Shown: piece by piece, positions 32,631 through 41,272 of the stretch
How the letters are laid out: the number at the start of each line of letters is the position of its first letter
Position numbering within the stretch: position 1 is the first letter of the stretch
Origin: Tsukamurella pseudospumae
GTDB lineage: Bacteria; Actinomycetota; Actinomycetes; Mycobacteriales; Mycobacteriaceae
Assembly (NCBI RefSeq): GCF_001575205.1
Contig: NZ_LSRE01000002.1
Coordinates: forward strand, 275,280-339,279
DNA: 64,000 nt
Reading direction: 5' to 3'
Translations under genes and position numbers: made by a program
The notes under the pieces: generated by a model
Told to the model about the DNA's origin: nothing
Databases searched by the model: none
Seen by the model: the letters and a program-made list of their open reading frames with translations, nothing else

Positions 32631-33989
32631 TCAGTTCTCGTCGGTGCCCGAGTCCTTGCGCATCTCCCGCTCGATGGCCGCGATCGGATCGTCGAGGTCG
32701 GACAGGTCCGTGCCGGTCGCGTCGCCGAGGAAGCGGTCGATGAAGCCCGCGGGATTGTCGAGATCGGAGGCGTCCGGAATCAGGTCCGGGTGGGCCCACA
32801 CGCCGTCGCGCTGCTCCATCGACGTGGCGGTCAACAGGCGCTCCCACAGGTCGGCGGCCTCGCGGACCTTGCGCGGGCGCAGTTCGAGGCCGACCAGGGT
32901 GGCGAAGGTCTGCTCGGCCGGGCCGCCCGACGCGCGCCGGCGGCGCATGGTCTCCCGCAGCGCCGCCGCACTGGGCAGCCGCTCCGAGATCGCCGCGTGG
33001 ACCACCGTCTCCACCCAGCCCTCGATCAGGGCGAGCAGCGTCTCGAGCCGCTCGAGCGCGGCCTTCTGCTCGGGCGTGGCTTGGGGCTGCAGAGCCGCGC
33101 CCTGCGCGGCCATCAGCTCCTCGAGCTTGGCCGGGTCGCCCAGCGCCGACGGGTCCAGTCCCTGGGCGAGCTCCTCGATGCCGGACATGTCGATCGTGAT
33201 GCCGCGCGCGTACTGCTCGACGGTGTCCAGCAGGCGCGACCGAAGCCACGGCACGTGCGAGAACAGCCGCTGGTGCGCGGCCTCGCGGGCGGCGAGGAAG
33301 ACGAGGATCTCCTGGTCCTTCTGCTCGAGGTCCTTGCTGAAGGCCTCGACGGCCGCGGGCAGCAGCGCCGCCGTGTCGTCCGGGCCCAGCGGGATCCCGA
33401 TGTCGGTGCTGGTGAGCACCTCCTTGGACAGGGAGCCGAGCGCCTGCCCGAGCTGGGTGCCGAAGGACATCGACCCGAGCTGGGTGAACATGCCCATCAT
33501 CGGGGCCGCCATCTCGCGCGCCTCCTCGGGCATGTTCTGCAGCCACGACCCGGAGATCTTCTCCGCGACCGGGTTCACCAGCCGCTTCCAGGTGGGCAGG
33601 GTCTTCTCCTGCCAGTCCACGGGCGTCCACGCGGCGATCTTCTGCGGACCGGCCGGGAGCACCGTGGCACCGTCGAGCCACAGCTGCGCGAGGTGCGTCG
33701 ATTCCTCGACCGCCGTGCGCTGGCCCTCGGTGACGGGCTCGTGCTTGCCGAGGGTCTGCCGGGCGAGCTGCGCGGCGACGGTGTAGTTGACGGGATCGCC
33801 GGTGGCGCCGCCGGGCGCGGTCATGCCCGTCCCCATCCCGGAGATCATCTGGCCGAGCTGGCTGAGCATGTCGCCGAGCTGCGACATGTCGAAGGGCTGG
33901 CCGGCGCCGAACGGCTGGTCCCCACGGCGCCCGTTGCTGTCGTCACCGTCGTCGTTCGACGCGGAGAATCCGAAGGGCATGTCGTTCAT
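32631..33989 (-). CDS. Zincin-like protein, DUF2342 family (Rv3195-like)
   Basis: This 452-residue protein matches the actinobacterial DUF2342 (zincin_2-type) family. The N-terminus is Gly/Met-rich (GMGTGMTAPGG). The family core includes LAAREAAHQRLFSHVPWL around residues 230-250, where the putative metal-binding histidines lie; this is not a classical HExxH, so the hydrolase label rests on the family only. Later blocks LPSAAALRETMRRRRA and FATLVGLELRPRK are also typical. ATG 33989 is chosen; an extension to 34037 is open. It is the first gene of the minus-strand group leading to the ThiF-like and ABC1 genes. Confidence 0.78.
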   Translation of the reverse strand: MNDMPFGFSASNDDGDDSNGRRGDQPFGAGQPFDMSQLGDMLSQLGQMISGMGTGMTAPGGATGDPVNYTVAAQLARQTLGKHEPVTEGQRTAVEESTHLAQLWLDGATVLPAGPQKIAAWTPVDWQEKTLPTWKRLVNPVAEKISGSWLQNMPEEAREMAAPMMGMFTQLGSMSFGTQLGQALGSLSKEVLTSTDIGIPLGPDDTAALLPAAVEAFSKDLEQKDQEILVFLAAREAAHQRLFSHVPWLRSRLLDTVEQYARGITIDMSGIEELAQGLDPSALGDPAKLEELMAAQGAALQPQATPEQKAALERLETLLALIEGWVETVVHAAISERLPSAAALRETMRRRRASGGPAEQTFATLVGLELRPRKVREAADLWERLLTATSMEQRDGVWAHPDLIPDASDLDNPAGFIDRFLGDATGTDLSDLDDPIAAIEREMRKDSGTDEN

Positions 33990-34084
33990 GACTCCACGGT
34001 ACTGCCCCGGTCGGGGCGCGTCCGCCGCGTCCGTCACGCTCTGGGCGAACAGCCGTGCGCCGGGCGACGACTACGCTGTGGCCC

Positions 34085-35128
34085 GTGACGGAACGCAGGA
34101 TCACGACCGTACTCGCCGCACTGCTGCCCCTGGTGGTGCTGGCGCTGCTCGCCATGGTCGTGACGGTGCCCTACGTGGCCGTCGGCCCGGGCGACACGGC
34201 CGACACCCTGACCACGTACACCGAGAAGGACAAGGACGGCAAGCCGCAGGCCCGTAGGGTCATCACGATCGACGGACTGCCGGTGCACCAGCCGGCCGGT
34301 CAGCTGCGGTTCACCACCATCTCGGTGACCGACGGCCTCAACCTCTACGGTGCCCTCGCGAAGTGGGTCTCCGGCGATCAGATCGCGCCCCGCGACGCGT
34401 ACTACCAGCCGGGCGCCACGCGCGAGCAGATCGAGGAGGGCAACCGCGAGCAGTTCACCGGTTCCGAGTCGGCGGCCACGATCGCTGCGTTGCACTACCT
34501 CAAGATCCCCACGGCGATCGGCGTCGTCGGGTTGAGCACGGGCGGACCGTCGGAGGGCAAGCTGCGCGAGGGCGACGTCCTGGAGTCCGTCGACGGTGCG
34601 CCCGTCACCGCTGCCGACCAGGTGGCCAAGGCCATCGCGGGTAAGAAGCAGGGCGATACGGTGACGGTGGCGGTGCGCCGCGCCGACGGGACCGCGCAGG
34701 TCCCCGTCGCGCTGCGGGACTCGGACGGCAAGCCCAAGCTGGGCATTTCCGTCGGGCAGGTGCCCGCCGATCCGAAGATCCGCATCGGGTTCGGGGTGCA
34801 GCAGGTCGGCGGTCCCTCCGCGGGCCTCATGCTCACGCTCGGCATCATCGACCTCGTCGAGCCCGGCGACCTCACGGGCGGGAGGAACGTCGCGGGAACC
34901 GGCGAGATCACCGCGACCGGCGACGTCGGGCCGATCGGCGGCATCGCGCACAAGCTCCAGGGCGCCAAGCGCGACGGTGCCTCCGTCTTCCTGGTGCCCG
35001 CGCGCAACTGCTCGGAGGCCAAGAACGACCCGCCGAAGGGCCTGCAACTGGTCAAGGTCGAGAACCTCGACGGTGCCGTCAGGGCGCTCGCCGATGTGCG
35101 CGAGGGGCGCCCCGCACCGTCGTGCTGA
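34085..35128 (+). CDS. PDZ- and Lon-protease-domain membrane protein (YlbL family)
   Basis: This 347-residue protein has an N-terminal membrane anchor (TTVLAALLPLVVLALLAMVV), a PDZ domain near residues 150-215 (VVGLSTGGPSEGKLREGDVLESV) and a Lon-type S16 protease domain. The catalytic Ser is in GGPSAGLMLTLG and the Lys in GIAHKLQGAKRDGA, the Ser-Lys dyad of Lon. The protein equals Rv3194c. It should act as a membrane-tethered protease outside the cytoplasmic membrane; substrates are unknown. GTG 34085 is preferred to the in-frame ATG at 34055, which would add a non-hydrophobic tail. Confidence 0.87.
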   Translation: MTERRITTVLAALLPLVVLALLAMVVTVPYVAVGPGDTADTLTTYTEKDKDGKPQARRVITIDGLPVHQPAGQLRFTTISVTDGLNLYGALAKWVSGDQIAPRDAYYQPGATREQIEEGNREQFTGSESAATIAALHYLKIPTAIGVVGLSTGGPSEGKLREGDVLESVDGAPVTAADQVAKAIAGKKQGDTVTVAVRRADGTAQVPVALRDSDGKPKLGISVGQVPADPKIRIGFGVQQVGGPSAGLMLTLGIIDLVEPGDLTGGRNVAGTGEITATGDVGPIGGIAHKLQGAKRDGASVFLVPARNCSEAKNDPPKGLQLVKVENLDGAVRALADVREGRPAPSC

Positions 35129-35162
35129 CGGGCGCCGGCCCGTCGTGCCCGACGGTGCCGTT

Positions 35163-35762
35163 CTAGTCCTCGTCGAAGGTGGCGAGCAGGCCCTGGACGA
35201 GTCCCGGCGCGAGCTGATCCGCGCGCAGCAACTCGGTATCGGCGAAGGGATCGTCCGCGTCCTCGGGCTGCAAGGACAGCAGAGTGATGCGGTGGCCGTC
35301 GCGCAGGACCGCCGCCACCATCCGCGCGACCTTGCGCTCCGGGTGGTTCTCCGCGGCCTCGCGGCCGGCCCGGTCCGCGGCATCGACGTCGGCGAGGTGC
35401 GGCTCGAGGGCGCCGTCGAGGTCGGCCTCCGCGTTGGGCGGGAGCACGATGATCTCCTGCACGAGCGCGCAGCCGACGATCTCGTCGGGCCAGGTGGTGG
35501 TCGCGAGAACGTGGTTCAGCTCGGTGCTGCCGCCCCGCGGATCGCCGGGCAGCGGCTCCTGCTCGATCACGGTGAGCGAGGCACCGTCGTCGAGGATGTC
35601 GGCCCAGTCCGGCTGGCTGGTGGCCAGCAGGGAGGTGGGGACGAGACCGAATAGCTGGGGCGGCTGGCCCCAGCCCTGGGGTTCCACGAATTCGATCGCC
35701 TCGCGGGCGGCGCGGCCCAGGGCCGCCTCGTCGAAGACCTGCTCGGGCTCGTCGTAGCTCAC
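35163..35762 (-). CDS. PPA1309-family conserved actinobacterial protein
   Basis: This 199-residue acidic cytosolic protein resembles the PPA1309 family of conserved actinobacterial proteins of unknown function. Recognisable blocks are GWGQPPQLFGLVPTSLL, LTVIEQEPLPGD, NHVLATTTWPDEIVGCALVQ and RMVAAVLRDGHRITLLSLQ. It starts at GTG 35762, divergent from UPF0182 by 80 bases and convergent with the PDZ-Lon gene. Its invariable place between these two genes suggests a related role. Confidence 0.75.
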   Translation of the reverse strand: MSYDEPEQVFDEAALGRAAREAIEFVEPQGWGQPPQLFGLVPTSLLATSQPDWADILDDGASLTVIEQEPLPGDPRGGSTELNHVLATTTWPDEIVGCALVQEIIVLPPNAEADLDGALEPHLADVDAADRAGREAAENHPERKVARMVAAVLRDGHRITLLSLQPEDADDPFADTELLRADQLAPGLVQGLLATFDED

Positions 35763-35842
35763 GGGCCCATGATCGCATCCCCCGCGTCGTCGCTGCACAC
35801 GTCGGTGAGCACGGGCGAGTCCGATCTCGGGCAATCCGTACA

Positions 35843-38812
35843 GTGGTTGTCGTGACGACACCTCGTGCCGCGGGCATCCCCTCACTGTCCCGCCGGGCAA
35901 AGATCCTCATCGCAGTCGCCGTGGGCCTCCTGGCTCTGCTTCTCGTCGGGCCGCGCGTGGTGGACGTGTACACCGCGTTCCTGTGGTTCGGCTCGCTGGG
36001 ACACGCGGGAGTGCTGCGCACCGTCCTGCTCTCTCGTCTCGGGCTGTTCGTGGTGACGGGCCTGATCCTGGCCCTGTTCACGTTCGCCGGGATGTGGCTG
36101 GCGTACCGGGTACGGCCGGCGTTCCTGCCCTCACCCACCGACGATCCCGTGGTCCGCTACCGCGCCGTCGTCACGAGCAGGCTGAAGACCTTCGCGATCG
36201 TGCCGGCGGTGCTCATCGGCCTGATCGCGGGCATCTTCGGGCAGGCGTCGTGGCAGCAGGTGCTTCTCTTCTTCAATCGGCAGCCCTTCGGCAGCACCGA
36301 CGCCGAGTTCGGCATGGACATCGGCTTCTACGCGTTCACTCTGCCCTTCATCGAATTCGTGCTGGGCTTCCTGTTCGCGGGCCTGATCCTGATGTTCCTG
36401 GCGAACCTCGTCTCGCACTACGTGTTCGGCGGGATCCGGCTCGCCGGCCGCGACGGCTCGCTCTCGCGCGGCGCTCGGATCCAGCTCGCCGCGATCGCCG
36501 GCGTGTTCCTGCTGACCAAGGCTGTGGCCTACTGGTTCGACCGGTACGCGCTCGTCTACTCGAACCGCTCGCCGATGTTCACCGGCGCCAACTACACCGA
36601 CATCCACGCGATGCTCCCGGCGAAGGCGATCCTGACGGGCATCGCGATCATCTGCGCCGCGGCCTTCTTCTTCGGCATCGTCCTGCGCGACCTGCGGGTG
36701 CCCGCCATCGCGACGGTGCTCATGCTGTTCTCGTCGCTGGTCGTCGGCGTCGGGTGGCCCACCGCGATCCAGACCTTCTCCGTGGGCCCCAACGCGGAGA
36801 AGGAACTGCCCTACATCGCACGGAACATCGCGGCCACCCGGGACGCGTACGGCCTCGCGAACGCGAAGTACGAGACCGCCGATGCGAAGGTCACTCCCGA
36901 GGCTCTGCAGACCCTCACGGCCAAGGACGCACCGTCGTTGCAGAACGTGCGCCTGCTCGACCCGAACGTGGTCTCGCCGGCGTTCGCCAACTTCGGCAAG
37001 CTCAAGGACTACTACAAGCTCACCGACCAGCTGTCCGTCGACCGCTACGACGTGGGCGGCAATCTCACCAACGTCCTCCTGGCGCCGATCGAGTTGAATC
37101 CGGCCGAGACGCCGGCGGACTGGACCTCGCGGCACATGGTCTACACGCACGGCAACGGGCTGCTCACCGCCCCCGCCGGACAGGTCGACCAGGTCGTCAG
37201 CGAGAGCGGTAAGGACGCGGTCGCCAACGCCAATGCGGGTGGTCAGCCCGTGATCACCCGCAACGGCGTCGCGGGCAAGGCCACCGTCTCGCAGCCGCGC
37301 ATCTACTTCGGCGAGATCATCGGCTCCGACCCCGATTTCTACTCGGTCGTGGGGAGCACGGGCGATGCGCGCGAACTCGACAGTGATTCGGAGCGCTCGC
37401 GCTACGAGGGCTCCGGCGGCGTCGGGATCGGCAACTGGTTCACGCGTCTCGCGTACGCGATCAAGTTCACCGAGCGCAACATCCTGCTCAACGGGAACAT
37501 CGGGCCGGACTCGAAGATCATCTACCAGCGCGATCCCCGGGACCGGGTCAAGCAGCTCGCCCCGTTCCTCACGGTCGACACCAAGACCTACCCGATGGTC
37601 GACTCGCGCACCGGTCGCATCCTGTGGGTCGTCGACGGCTACACCACGCTGCCGAAGTACCCGTACGCGCAGCAGACCTCGCTCTCGGACGCCACCGGCA
37701 GCAGGCAGCAGGCGGTGGCGGGGCAGCAGGCCCAGCGTCGTCAGGTGGACGAGAAGGTGGGCTACATCCGCAACTCGGTCAAGGCCACCGTCGACGCGTA
37801 CGACGGCACGGTGCACCTGTACCAGGTCGACGAGAAGGACCCCGTGCTCAACGCGTGGAAGAACGTGTTCCCCGGCGTGGTCGAGCCGAAGAGTGCGGTG
37901 CCCGCCGAGGTGGCTCAGCAGTTCCGGTACCCGCAGGACCTGTTCGAGGTCCAGCGCTTCCTGCTGCAGAAGTACCACACGACGGACTCGAACACCTTCC
38001 GGCAGCAGAACGACCTGTGGCAGATCGCCGCGGCGCCGAAGGAGACGCCCGACAAGGACGGCCTCCAGTCCCCGTACTACTCGGTGGCGGCGTCCCCGGG
38101 CGGCGGCGCGGCGCGGTTCCAGCTGTCGTCGATCCTGCAGCAGAAGGATCAGGCGTACATGGCGGCCTACGTGTCGGTGGCGTCGGACGGTGAGGATGCG
38201 GGCCGGCTCGTGGTGCGCGACGTCCGCGGGCTGCCCGGCAGGCAGACACCGGGCCCGGTGTGGGCGGTTGACCTGATCACTGGCTCCCAGTCGGTGGCGA
38301 ACGACAAGGCGAACATCCAGGCGCTGAGCCCCAAGTTCGGCAACCTGCAGGCGATCAGCCTGGCGAACGGCGGGCTGACCTATGTGTGGCCGATGTACGC
38401 CCAGGGCCAAGGTGGGAACACGGCGCCGAAGCTGATCAAGGTGCTCAGCCTGAATCCGGTCACGGGTGGCGCGGGGTACCGGACGACGGTCGCGGCGTCG
38501 CTGTCCGACGCCGGCTACCGGGGCGTCGATGCGGCGCTCGCCACCGCTGCGACGGGCGTCTCGGGCCCCACGCAGGGACAGACGGTGCCCACGCCCACGC
38601 AGCCCGGCAACGGCGCCCAGCCGCCCGCCACGCCCAGCGGCGACACCCCGGACGTCCAGGCTGCGGTGAAGGCCGTCGGCGACGCCTGGGGCGCGGTGCT
38701 GTCCGCGCAGCGCTCCGGTGACCAGGTCGCCGTCGGCACCGCGATGAAGCAGCTCGGTGACGCCGTCACCAAGCTGCAGGACGCCGAGTCGAAGGCGCGG
38801 GGCGGCAAGTGA
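35843..38812 (+). CDS. UPF0182-family large membrane protein (Rv3193c-like)
   Basis: This 989-residue protein is the UPF0182 family member, known across Actinobacteria but without an established function. About seven transmembrane helices occupy residues 15-320, starting with AKILIAVAVGLLALLLVGP and the conserved FLWFGSLGH. A large extracytoplasmic domain follows, with family blocks such as YIARNIAATRDAYGL, YTHGNGL, RIYFGEI and YPMVDSRTGRILWVVDGYT. The C-terminus ends in a Pro/Thr/Gln-rich linker (TPTQPGNGAQPPATPS) and a short helical AVKAVGDAWGAVLSAQ segment. GTG 35852 is an alternative start. Confidence 0.9.
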   Translation: MVVVTTPRAAGIPSLSRRAKILIAVAVGLLALLLVGPRVVDVYTAFLWFGSLGHAGVLRTVLLSRLGLFVVTGLILALFTFAGMWLAYRVRPAFLPSPTDDPVVRYRAVVTSRLKTFAIVPAVLIGLIAGIFGQASWQQVLLFFNRQPFGSTDAEFGMDIGFYAFTLPFIEFVLGFLFAGLILMFLANLVSHYVFGGIRLAGRDGSLSRGARIQLAAIAGVFLLTKAVAYWFDRYALVYSNRSPMFTGANYTDIHAMLPAKAILTGIAIICAAAFFFGIVLRDLRVPAIATVLMLFSSLVVGVGWPTAIQTFSVGPNAEKELPYIARNIAATRDAYGLANAKYETADAKVTPEALQTLTAKDAPSLQNVRLLDPNVVSPAFANFGKLKDYYKLTDQLSVDRYDVGGNLTNVLLAPIELNPAETPADWTSRHMVYTHGNGLLTAPAGQVDQVVSESGKDAVANANAGGQPVITRNGVAGKATVSQPRIYFGEIIGSDPDFYSVVGSTGDARELDSDSERSRYEGSGGVGIGNWFTRLAYAIKFTERNILLNGNIGPDSKIIYQRDPRDRVKQLAPFLTVDTKTYPMVDSRTGRILWVVDGYTTLPKYPYAQQTSLSDATGSRQQAVAGQQAQRRQVDEKVGYIRNSVKATVDAYDGTVHLYQVDEKDPVLNAWKNVFPGVVEPKSAVPAEVAQQFRYPQDLFEVQRFLLQKYHTTDSNTFRQQNDLWQIAAAPKETPDKDGLQSPYYSVAASPGGGAARFQLSSILQQKDQAYMAAYVSVASDGEDAGRLVVRDVRGLPGRQTPGPVWAVDLITGSQSVANDKANIQALSPKFGNLQAISLANGGLTYVWPMYAQGQGGNTAPKLIKVLSLNPVTGGAGYRTTVAASLSDAGYRGVDAALATAATGVSGPTQGQTVPTPTQPGNGAQPPATPSGDTPDVQAAVKAVGDAWGAVLSAQRSGDQVAVGTAMKQLGDAVTKLQDAESKARGGK

Positions 38813-38924
38813 TCTCCGCTCCCGGGCCGGGTTCGACGATGCCCGTCCGGCCCGGGAGACTCACGTCACGTTCAATCGATTTGCATATCGCGACAGCCTT
38901 CCAGTAACGTTGTGTTCACACCGA

Positions 38925-38998
38925 CGCGGGGTGGAGCAGCTCGGTAGCTCGCTGGGCTCATAACCCAGAGGTCGCAGGTTCAAATCCTGTCCCCGCTA
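38925..38998 (+). tRNA. Initiator tRNA-fMet (CAT anticodon)
   Basis: The cloverleaf folds by eye: acceptor CGCGGGG with CCCCGC, and the first position C1 opposed by T72 rather than paired. The anticodon is CAT at 38959-38961, in a stem with three consecutive G-C pairs (TGGG/CCCA). The unpaired 1-72 position and the GGG/CCC stem mark an initiator tRNA. The T arm is GCAGGTTCAAATCCTGT. The 3' CCA is not encoded. Confidence 0.95.
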
Positions 38999-39007
38999 CA
39001 AAGGTCG

Positions 39008-39035
39008 AAGGCCCCCGGAGAAATCCGGGGGCCTT
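39008..39035 (+). terminator. tRNA terminator
   Basis: A 12-bp perfect stem AAGGCCCCCGGA/TCCGGGGGCCTT with a GAAA loop is followed by a TTTCG run, ten bases after the tRNA. Confidence 0.9.
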
Positions 39036-39085
39036 TCGCATTCCCGGGCTCGCCTGACGTCGTCGGTATCGTCGGGGCGTGGACG

Positions 39086-39310
39086 GCGACCGTCACGGAC
39101 GACGACGCGCAGCGCTCTCAGATCCTCCAGGAGCTGCTGGGTGGAATCGGCGAGGGTTCGTGGATCACGCCGCGGTTCCAGTGCGACTACGGCGCGCAGA
39201 TCACGATCGGCGACAACGTCTGGTTCGGCGGCGGCGTCATCGTCTGCCCCGGCGTCTCGATCGGCCGGAACACGGTGATCGGCGCGGGCAGCGTCGTCTC
39301 TCACCCAGTC
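39086..39310 (+). pseudogene. Remnant of a maltose/galactoside O-acetyltransferase (hexapeptide repeat)
   Basis: The frame reads QRSQILQELLGGIGEGSWI, then FQCDYGAQITIGDNVWFGGG, then PGVSIGRNTVIGAGSVVS. In intact Maa-type acetyltransferases two IGDN repeats are separated by about 40 residues carrying the catalytic His loop. Here the first IGDN context (CDYG-I-IGDN) runs straight into the second (ITIGDNVWIGGG), so that segment is deleted, and the C-terminal PAKVIR end is missing as well. No start codon is seen. The frame stays open into the cyclase gene downstream, but fusion expression is unlikely. Confidence 0.75.
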
Positions 39311-39466
39311 CACGTTCGCGATGGCCTCGACGCTCCACAGCTCCGACCTCGACCGGTCGCACGTAGTCAGTGCCGCGAGCGTAGGCGCCGACCGCGGGCT
39401 CGGCGGAGCTACGGCCATCCGTGCGGATCGGCGCCGTGGGCGGCACGACCTGGCTACGCTCGGCGT

Positions 39467-40705
39467 GTGCCGACCAGCGCTGATTTCCGGGCGTGGTGCG
39501 CCGCGGGAGGGTACGACGAGCGGCCGATCTCCGAGCGGGACCGCCGCGGTCTCCGTCTGGTGTCGATCGCCGCATACGCCGCCGCGGTGGTGAGCTTCGG
39601 GTTCGCCGTGGTCGGGTTCGCCTTCGGCGGTCCGCACGAGGTGTCGCTCGTCAACCTCGTTTCCGGTGCGGCACTGGCGGTCGCCCCGACCCTGCGTCGC
39701 TTCGGGCCGTGGGCGCCCCCGACGAGCTTCTTCGTCGTCGCCGTGATCACGCTCTGGAGCCTGTGCACACTCCTCGGCGAGGGCGTCGGACTGCTGTACT
39801 ACTACCTGGTCATGGCGGTGGGGATCCCGATGATCGTGGGTGTGCGGCGGCTCTTCGCCTCTGCCGTGGTCGTGGTCGTGTGCCTCGGCGCCGTGATCTA
39901 CCTGCACTTCACCGTGCCCGACGACACGGGCCTCGTGCCGCACTGGTTCGCCGCCACCGGATTCGTCGTCAACGTGATCGTGGCCGCGTGTCTGGCCGTG
40001 GCGATCGTCGGTTCCGGGCTGTTCCAGATCGAGCGTGCGGAGACGGCTCTCGCCGAGGAACTGCGCCGGTCGGACGCCCTGCTGAACAACATCCTGCCGC
40101 GCTCCGTCGCGGAGCGGCTCAAGCAGCCGGACCACGCGGAGGTCGCGGACTCCTACGACGACGCGTCGGTGCTGTTCGCCGACATCGCCGGGTTCACGGA
40201 GATGTCCAGTCACACCGCGCCAGCGGACGTGGTGCGGTACCTCGACCGGCTGTACACGACCCTCGACGCGCTCGTGGAGCGACACGGCCTCGAGAAGGTC
40301 AAGACCACGGGCGACTCCTACATGGTGGTCAGCGGGGTGCCCGAGCCGCGCCCCGATCATCTCCAGCAGCTCGCCCGGTTCGCGATCGCGCTGCAGGGTG
40401 CTGCGGCCGGTGTGCCGAACGCCGACGGCAGGGCGACGCCGCTGCGGATCGGGCTCGCCGACGGTCCCGTGGTGGCCGGGATCGTCGGGTCGAAGAAGTT
40501 CTTCTTCGACGTCTGGGGCGACGCGGTCAACGTCGCGTCCCGGATGGAGTCGACCGGCGTAGTCGGCCGGATACAGGTCACGGCGTCAGTGCACGAGCGG
40601 TTGGTGGGGGGGTTCGCGTTCGAGGAACGCGGCGTCATCGCGGTCAAGGGCAAGCCGGACCAGACGACGTGGTTCCTCCTCGGCGAGCGGGCCTCCGGGG
40701 CCTAG
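39467..40705 (+). CDS. Membrane-bound class III adenylate/guanylate cyclase
   Basis: This 412-residue protein makes cAMP (or cGMP). The N-terminal half has about six membrane helices (residues 30-190). A short coiled linker with LLNNILPRSVAERLK precedes the class III catalytic domain. Metal-binding Asps are in VLFADIAGFTEM and TTGDSYM, the substrate-specifying Lys is in EKVKTTGD, and the transition-state Asn/Arg are in WGDAVNVASRMES. All catalytic residues appear present. GTG 39467 is used; the open frame upstream belongs to an acetyltransferase remnant. Product cAMP would feed the Crp protein, whose likely sites occur upstream of the rpf gene in this window. Confidence 0.87.
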   Translation: MPTSADFRAWCAAGGYDERPISERDRRGLRLVSIAAYAAAVVSFGFAVVGFAFGGPHEVSLVNLVSGAALAVAPTLRRFGPWAPPTSFFVVAVITLWSLCTLLGEGVGLLYYYLVMAVGIPMIVGVRRLFASAVVVVVCLGAVIYLHFTVPDDTGLVPHWFAATGFVVNVIVAACLAVAIVGSGLFQIERAETALAEELRRSDALLNNILPRSVAERLKQPDHAEVADSYDDASVLFADIAGFTEMSSHTAPADVVRYLDRLYTTLDALVERHGLEKVKTTGDSYMVVSGVPEPRPDHLQQLARFAIALQGAAAGVPNADGRATPLRIGLADGPVVAGIVGSKKFFFDVWGDAVNVASRMESTGVVGRIQVTASVHERLVGGFAFEERGVIAVKGKPDQTTWFLLGERASGA

Positions 40706-40724
40706 CGGCCCCGCGTCCGCGGCG

Positions 40725-41114
40725 TCAGCACTGGTACGAGTTGTCCGCGCCGATCGACTTCACAGTGGGCTTGCGGGCGCCGCTGCAGGTGATCGTGTTG
40801 TCGTGACCGCTCACATCGACGGACGACGCCGATCCGAGCTTGATCGAGTTGCCGCTGCCGATCAGCTTCAGGCTCGTCACATCGCGGAAGGTGAGGGTGT
40901 TGTCGTGGCCGCTGACCTCGACCCGCTTGCAGTTCGACGTGAACACGATCGAGTTGTCCGAGCCGATGAGCTTCACGTCGTCGTTGCACGCCAGGGTACG
41001 GACCTGATCGTGTCCGTTGAGCTCGATCGCGGCGGAGGCCATCGGGGCCGCGACGGTGCCGGCGATCACGGTGGCGGCCGCTGCGGCGGCGAGGCCGGCG
41101 AGGGGCTTGCGCAT
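40725..41114 (-). CDS. Secreted DUF3060-type repeat protein
   Basis: This 129-residue protein has a cleavable signal peptide (LAGLAAAAAATVIAGTVAAP, cleavage after PMASA). The mature part is made of short beta repeats with GHDN/GSDN/GSGN turns: NGHDQVRTL, GSDNSIVF, GHDNTLTF, GSGNSIKL, GHDNTITC. This is the DUF3060 pattern and suggests a small beta-solenoid. Three or four Cys could form disulfides. The function is unknown; it is convergent with the cyclase gene. Confidence 0.8.
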   Translation of the reverse strand: MRKPLAGLAAAAAATVIAGTVAAPMASAAIELNGHDQVRTLACNDDVKLIGSDNSIVFTSNCKRVEVSGHDNTLTFRDVTSLKLIGSGNSIKLGSASSVDVSGHDNTITCSGARKPTVKSIGADNSYQC

Positions 41115-41272
41115 GTCTGTCGTCCTTCTACAACGGCGGATCCGGGCGAATCGGACGCTATCAGGGTTCCGATCATGATGAGTGGGACGGTTCCGGTTGT
41201 GTGACGCGGTCGGCAGAGTGGTGCGGCATACCCGGACGAGTCCGCTCGTCCGGCGCGGACACAGGAGTACAC

